A stretch of 9,987 nucleotides of DNA. It comes from Anaerolineales bacterium (GTDB lineage: Bacteria > Chloroflexota > Anaerolineae > Anaerolineales > E44-bin32). The notes beneath the pieces were generated by a model, which was given only the letters and a program-made list of their open reading frames with translations, was not told where the DNA came from and made no database searches. The stretch lies in the NCBI GenBank assembly GCA_030642885.1, contig DAOWMX010000058.1:1-9987 (forward strand), in the 5' to 3' direction. A program made the position numbers and the translations under genes. Below are positions 7,498 through 9,987 of the stretch, piece by piece. The first letter of the stretch is position 1. Every line of letters starts with the position of its first letter.

Positions 7498-7514
7498 AAA
7501 GGAGGAAGTCCTTT
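7498..7514 (+). promoter_or_regulatory. Shine-Dalgarno hairpin of the b-delta gene
   Basis: AAAGGAGGAAG (7498-7508) is a very strong ribosome site ending 4 bases before the TTG at 7513 and supports that start. The same bases can fold: AAAGGA (7498-7503) pairs with TCCTTT (7509-7514) around a 5-base loop, hiding both the site and the start codon. Formation of the hairpin is a prediction by eye. Confidence 0.6.
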
Positions 7515-8250
7515 GGAAGGTCTAGGTCTAAACCTGAGCTACCTTGTTGTTCAGATTTTCAACTTCGTACTTATTTTGGTGATTCTAGGTGCATGGGTAT
7601 ATAAGCCAGTAGTGAACATGCTGAAAACGCGGAGTGAAAAACTAGCCCAAGGTCTTGAAGACGCCCGCATCGCTTCGGAGACCCGAGCCAACGCCGAGAA
7701 GGCAGCGGAGGAGATCCTTGCCAAGGCGCAGCAAGACGCAGGAAAGATCGTGCGCGAGGCGACGGAACGTGGGGAACAGGTTCGGGTGGAAATAAAAGAG
7801 TCTGCTGAAACTGAGATTGTGCAATTGCGCGAAGACGCAGCTGTTGATGCGCAGCAGGAAAAAGAGAAAGTCCTGGGTGATCTGCGCGGGCAGGTTGCCG
7901 CCCTATCCATCGCCGCCGCACAGAAAGTGATCGGCGAATCGCTGGACGAGAAACGTCAACGTGCGCTTATCGATGACTTCTTCAGTGGGGTAAAAACCGG
8001 AAAAGTTGTCTTGCTTGAGGGTAAAAGTATCACCGGGACAAGCGCTGAAGTTACGAGCGCCTTGCCCCTGACGAAGAAAGAACAGGAAACCGTCAGCAAG
8101 GATGTGATTGGCAAACTCGGTGAAAGCGCAACGATCAGCTTTCGTGTCGATCCTAGCATCCTCGGGGGCCTGGTCATACGCATTGGAGATAAAATCCTCG
8201 ACGGCTCCGTTGCTGGAAAACTCGAGAGCTTGAGCCGCAGCTTACAGTAG
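7513..8250 (+). CDS. atpF: ATP synthase subunit b fused to the C-terminal domain of subunit delta
   Basis: This 245-residue stator protein joins two subunits. Residues 1-30 give the N-terminal TM anchor (LNLSYLVVQIFNFVLILVIL), and 31-125 a long charged coiled coil rich in Ala, Glu, Lys and Arg. Residues 126-156 (LSIAAAQKVIGESLDEKRQR onward) are the usual end of b. After a linker (157-175) comes a delta/OSCP C-terminal domain: VTSALPLTKKEQETV (180-194) and FRVDPSILGGLVIRIGDK (210-227) followed by ILDGSVAGKLESL. The six-helix N-terminal domain of delta, which binds the alpha subunits, is absent; there is no room for it. Mycobacterial b-delta fusions are known but contain whole delta. The start is TTG at 7513 with a strong ribosome site. 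A separate delta may exist with the F1 genes. atpA and the rest of F1 do not follow. Confidence 0.9.
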   Translation: MEGLGLNLSYLVVQIFNFVLILVILGAWVYKPVVNMLKTRSEKLAQGLEDARIASETRANAEKAAEEILAKAQQDAGKIVREATERGEQVRVEIKESAETEIVQLREDAAVDAQQEKEKVLGDLRGQVAALSIAAAQKVIGESLDEKRQRALIDDFFSGVKTGKVVLLEGKSITGTSAEVTSALPLTKKEQETVSKDVIGKLGESATISFRVDPSILGGLVIRIGDKILDGSVAGKLESLSRSLQ

Positions 8251-8272
8251 GCCCTGCATTTCTCAAGCAAAG

Positions 8273-8310
8273 AGAGGAGCTGATCGTCCGGATGCTTTCT
8301 GGACGAACAA
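8273..8310 (+). promoter_or_regulatory. murE leader: SD site separated from the start by a hairpin
   Basis: AGAGGAG (8273-8279) is a good Shine-Dalgarno sequence but lies 31 bases from TTG 8311 and 37 from ATG 8317. Between them, bases 8284-8306 fold into a 9-bp stem (TCGTCCGGA with TTCTGGACGA's complementary arm, one G-T pair) with a 5-base loop TGCTT. If the stem forms, effective spacing falls to 8 bases (TTG) or 14 (ATG). The stem has no downstream T-run, so it is not a standard terminator of the atp operon. A role in murE translation is inferred. Confidence 0.5.
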
Positions 8311-8316
8311 TTGCAC

Positions 8317-9873
8317 ATGCAACTCTCGAGGCTAATTGATAATCTAACAGATGCAGAACACGGCGGTCTGCCGGAAATGGATATTACGGCATTGACCGCC
8401 GATTCGCGCCAGGTGATCCCTGGCGCGCTTTTTGTCGCTGTGCGCGGGGAGAACTACGACGGTCACGACTATATCGCCGACGCCGTGAAGCAGGGGGCAG
8501 GGGGCGTCGTGGGTGAAATCGATCCCGAACAGGTTGAACTAGGGTTTATCCGTGTAGCGGATTCGCGCGTGGCACTGGCGGAGCTTGCTGCCGCATGGAA
8601 CGGTTTCCCCTCCCGTTCGCTCACGTTGATAGGCGTTACGGGTACGGATGGGAAGTCGACGACCTGCAACTTGCTGTTTGAGATTCTGCGCGAAGCCGGG
8701 ATAAAAACAGGAATGATCACGACGGTGAACGCAGTGATCGGCGATCGGGTGCTGGACACCGGCTTACATGTGACGACTCCTGACGCGCTCGAAGTGCAGG
8801 GCTACCTGAAAGATATGGTCGAGGCAGGTCTGACGCACTGCATTCTGGAGGCGACATCCCATGGGCTTGCACAGCGGCGAATATCTGCTTGCGAGTTCGA
8901 TGTTGCCGTCGTGACGAATATCACGCATGAACACCTGGATTACCATGGTTCATTCGAGGCATACTTCGATGCCAAGGCTAGTTTGTTCCGTGGTTTAAAT
9001 CGTAACAAGGAAAAACCAGGTGGCCCCGCCAAGACGGCAGTACTCAATGTGGATGATCGCTCGTATGATCTCCTTCAGAGCGAGGTAAATGCGCGCCAGG
9101 TTACCTATGGTCAGAACACTGGCGCGGACGTTATCGCTCAGGAGATATCAAGCAGTCGGGAGGGCTTGGTATTCAAGATCTCGAGCGCCCGAGGCGAGGT
9201 TTCGGTTCACAGTCCCTTAATCGGTGAATATAACGTGATGAACTGCCTCGCCGCGTTCACGGCTGCCGTGGAAGGGCTCGGCGTTGAACCTCAGACTGCC
9301 GCAGATGGACTTGCACGGCTACTCACTATGCCAGGTCGGATGGAGGTCATCGAGCTTGGTCAAACTTTTACCGCCATCGTCGACTTCGCCCACACCCCCA
9401 ACGCGCTTGAAAGAGCGCTTGAATCTGCACGCTGCCTAACGGCAGGTGATGTGATCGCAGTTTTTGGCTCTGCCGGCCTGCGAGATCGAGAGAAACGGCG
9501 CATGATGGCGCAGGTTTCCGCCCGCCTTGCAGATAAGACTATCCTCACCGCCGAGGATCCGCGCACAGAGTCGTTGGATGCGATTCTGGACGAGATGGCA
9601 CAGGGCGCTCTTGGTGAAGGGGGGATCGAGGGGAAGACCTTCTGGCGGGTTCCGGACCGCGGTGAAGCGCTCAGGTTTGCGGTTCGAATGGCTAAACCAG
9701 GGGACCTGGTGATCTCTTGCGGCAAAGGGCATGAGCAATCGATGTGTTTTGGCGAGATCGAATACCAGTGGGATGATCGGGTGGCAATGCGTGCCGCGCT
9801 GAGCGAACTGCTAGGCGTTGATGGGCCGCAGATGCCTCCCCTGCCCACGTCTAATCCGGAAAACTCTAGGTAA
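8317..9873 (+). CDS. murE: UDP-N-acetylmuramyl-tripeptide synthetase (Mur ligase)
   Basis: MurE adds the third, diamino acid residue to UDP-MurNAc-L-Ala-D-Glu in the cytoplasm using ATP. The protein has 518 residues (520 from TTG 8311). Numbered from TTG, the N-terminal substrate domain shows DSRQVIPGALFVAVRGENYD with GHDYI (31-54). The central ATPase domain has a P-loop GVTGTDGKST (108-117; usual form GTNGKTT), LHVTTPDALEVQ (152-163), EATSHGL (180-186), THEHLDYHG (205-213) and carbamylated-Lys candidate Lys222. The C-terminal domain has TMPGRMEVIE (339-348), VDFAHTPNAL (357-366), FGSAGLRDREKR (385-396), EDPR (415-418) and GKGHEQ (471-476). E. coli has DNPR at the amino-acid binding site, so the EDPR variant hints at a non-meso-DAP substrate such as ornithine. 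ATG 8317 is preferred because MQLSRL fits MurE N-termini; TTG 8311 is possible. A Pro-rich tail (507-520) is extra. Confidence 0.92.
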   Translation: MQLSRLIDNLTDAEHGGLPEMDITALTADSRQVIPGALFVAVRGENYDGHDYIADAVKQGAGGVVGEIDPEQVELGFIRVADSRVALAELAAAWNGFPSRSLTLIGVTGTDGKSTTCNLLFEILREAGIKTGMITTVNAVIGDRVLDTGLHVTTPDALEVQGYLKDMVEAGLTHCILEATSHGLAQRRISACEFDVAVVTNITHEHLDYHGSFEAYFDAKASLFRGLNRNKEKPGGPAKTAVLNVDDRSYDLLQSEVNARQVTYGQNTGADVIAQEISSSREGLVFKISSARGEVSVHSPLIGEYNVMNCLAAFTAAVEGLGVEPQTAADGLARLLTMPGRMEVIELGQTFTAIVDFAHTPNALERALESARCLTAGDVIAVFGSAGLRDREKRRMMAQVSARLADKTILTAEDPRTESLDAILDEMAQGALGEGGIEGKTFWRVPDRGEALRFAVRMAKPGDLVISCGKGHEQSMCFGEIEYQWDDRVAMRAALSELLGVDGPQMPPLPTSNPENSR

Positions 9874-9894
9874 TCGCATATTTGTCATCTAGAG
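9864..9894 (+). terminator. weak inverted repeat across the murE stop codon
   Basis: CTCTAGGT (9864-9871) can pair with ATCTAGAG (9887-9894), 8 bp including one G-T pair, with a loop of 15 bases that holds most of the TAA stop (9871-9873). No T-run follows, so it is not a convincing intrinsic terminator. It may only be part of an interspersed intergenic repeat. Confidence 0.2.
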
Positions 9895-9923
9895 CCCTTC
9901 GGTTTCACTCAGGATAAACTCTC

Positions 9924-9966
9924 CGAGAAATCCCTATTACGACCCTCGCGAAATCCCCTTCTACGA
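9924..9966. repeat. two imperfect ~20-bp direct repeats in the 3' intergenic tail
   Basis: CGAGAAATCCCTATTACGA (9924-9942) and CGCGAAATCCCCTTCTACGA (9947-9966) match at about 16 of 20 positions and are spaced 23 bases apart. With the preceding GAGCCCTTCGG and CACTCAGGATAAACTC (9892-9921) they have the look of a short interspersed intergenic repeat. The 114 bases from 9874 to the window end contain no coding region that I can support. Confidence 0.35.
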
Positions 9967-9987
9967 AGCAAATGTAACCTCTTCGCC

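Noticed and set aside
8284..8306. Intrinsic terminator ending the atp operon
   Set aside because: The stem is good but there is no T-run after it, and the murE start follows 4 to 10 bases later.
8311..8343. Promoter with TTGCAC and GATAAT at the murE start
   Set aside because: The spacer would be 21 bases and it would lie inside the coding region.
9360..9848. Antisense reading frames opposite murE, bδ and the nuo genes
   Set aside because: They are unbroken only because of the codon bias of the sense genes, have low-complexity translations, and show no ribosome sites or recognisable domains.

Overview
The window carries one strand's worth of tightly packed bioenergetic genes. In order they are the 3' part of a respiratory complex I (NDH-1) membrane module, the membrane half of an F-type ATP synthase, and a peptidoglycan Mur ligase. 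All genes read on the + strand. GTG and TTG starts are common, base composition is moderate and spacers are short. The MurE signature motifs (GTDGKST, FGSAGLRDREKR, EDPR) and the atp layout suggest a member of Chloroflexota, perhaps Anaerolineae. That placement is an inference from remembered family patterns, not from a search.

Region 1-5723 is nuoL (5' end outside the window), nuoM, a second nuoM-like gene, and nuoN. Two antiporter-like NuoM subunits plus a NuoL whose lateral amphipathic helix is about 30 residues longer than usual are the two hallmarks of the '2M' complex I architecture, which has a fourth pump module. The second NuoM keeps the TM5 Glu, TM8 Lys and TM12 Glu but has Leu where the central TM7 Lys should be. 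nuoN is interrupted by what looks like a single-nucleotide loss near 4903-4913: the two halves are well conserved but lie in different frames.

Region 5724-8250 is the ATP synthase membrane sector behind its own near-consensus promoter: an AtpZ/AtpI-like protein, subunit a, subunit c, and a fused b-delta protein. The fusion has only the C-terminal domain of delta; the N-terminal domain that normally grips F1 has no counterpart. No F1 genes (atpA, G, D, C) follow. murE comes next, so F1 must be encoded elsewhere.

Region 8251-9873 is murE, preceded by a leader in which a 9-bp hairpin lies between a good Shine-Dalgarno sequence and the start codon. The last 114 bases hold no gene that I can see, only an imperfect 20-bp tandem-like repeat and a weak inverted repeat over the murE stop.

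Complex I would build the proton gradient and the ATP synthase would spend it. murE is not functionally tied to either and probably rides on the same transcript or a local promoter.
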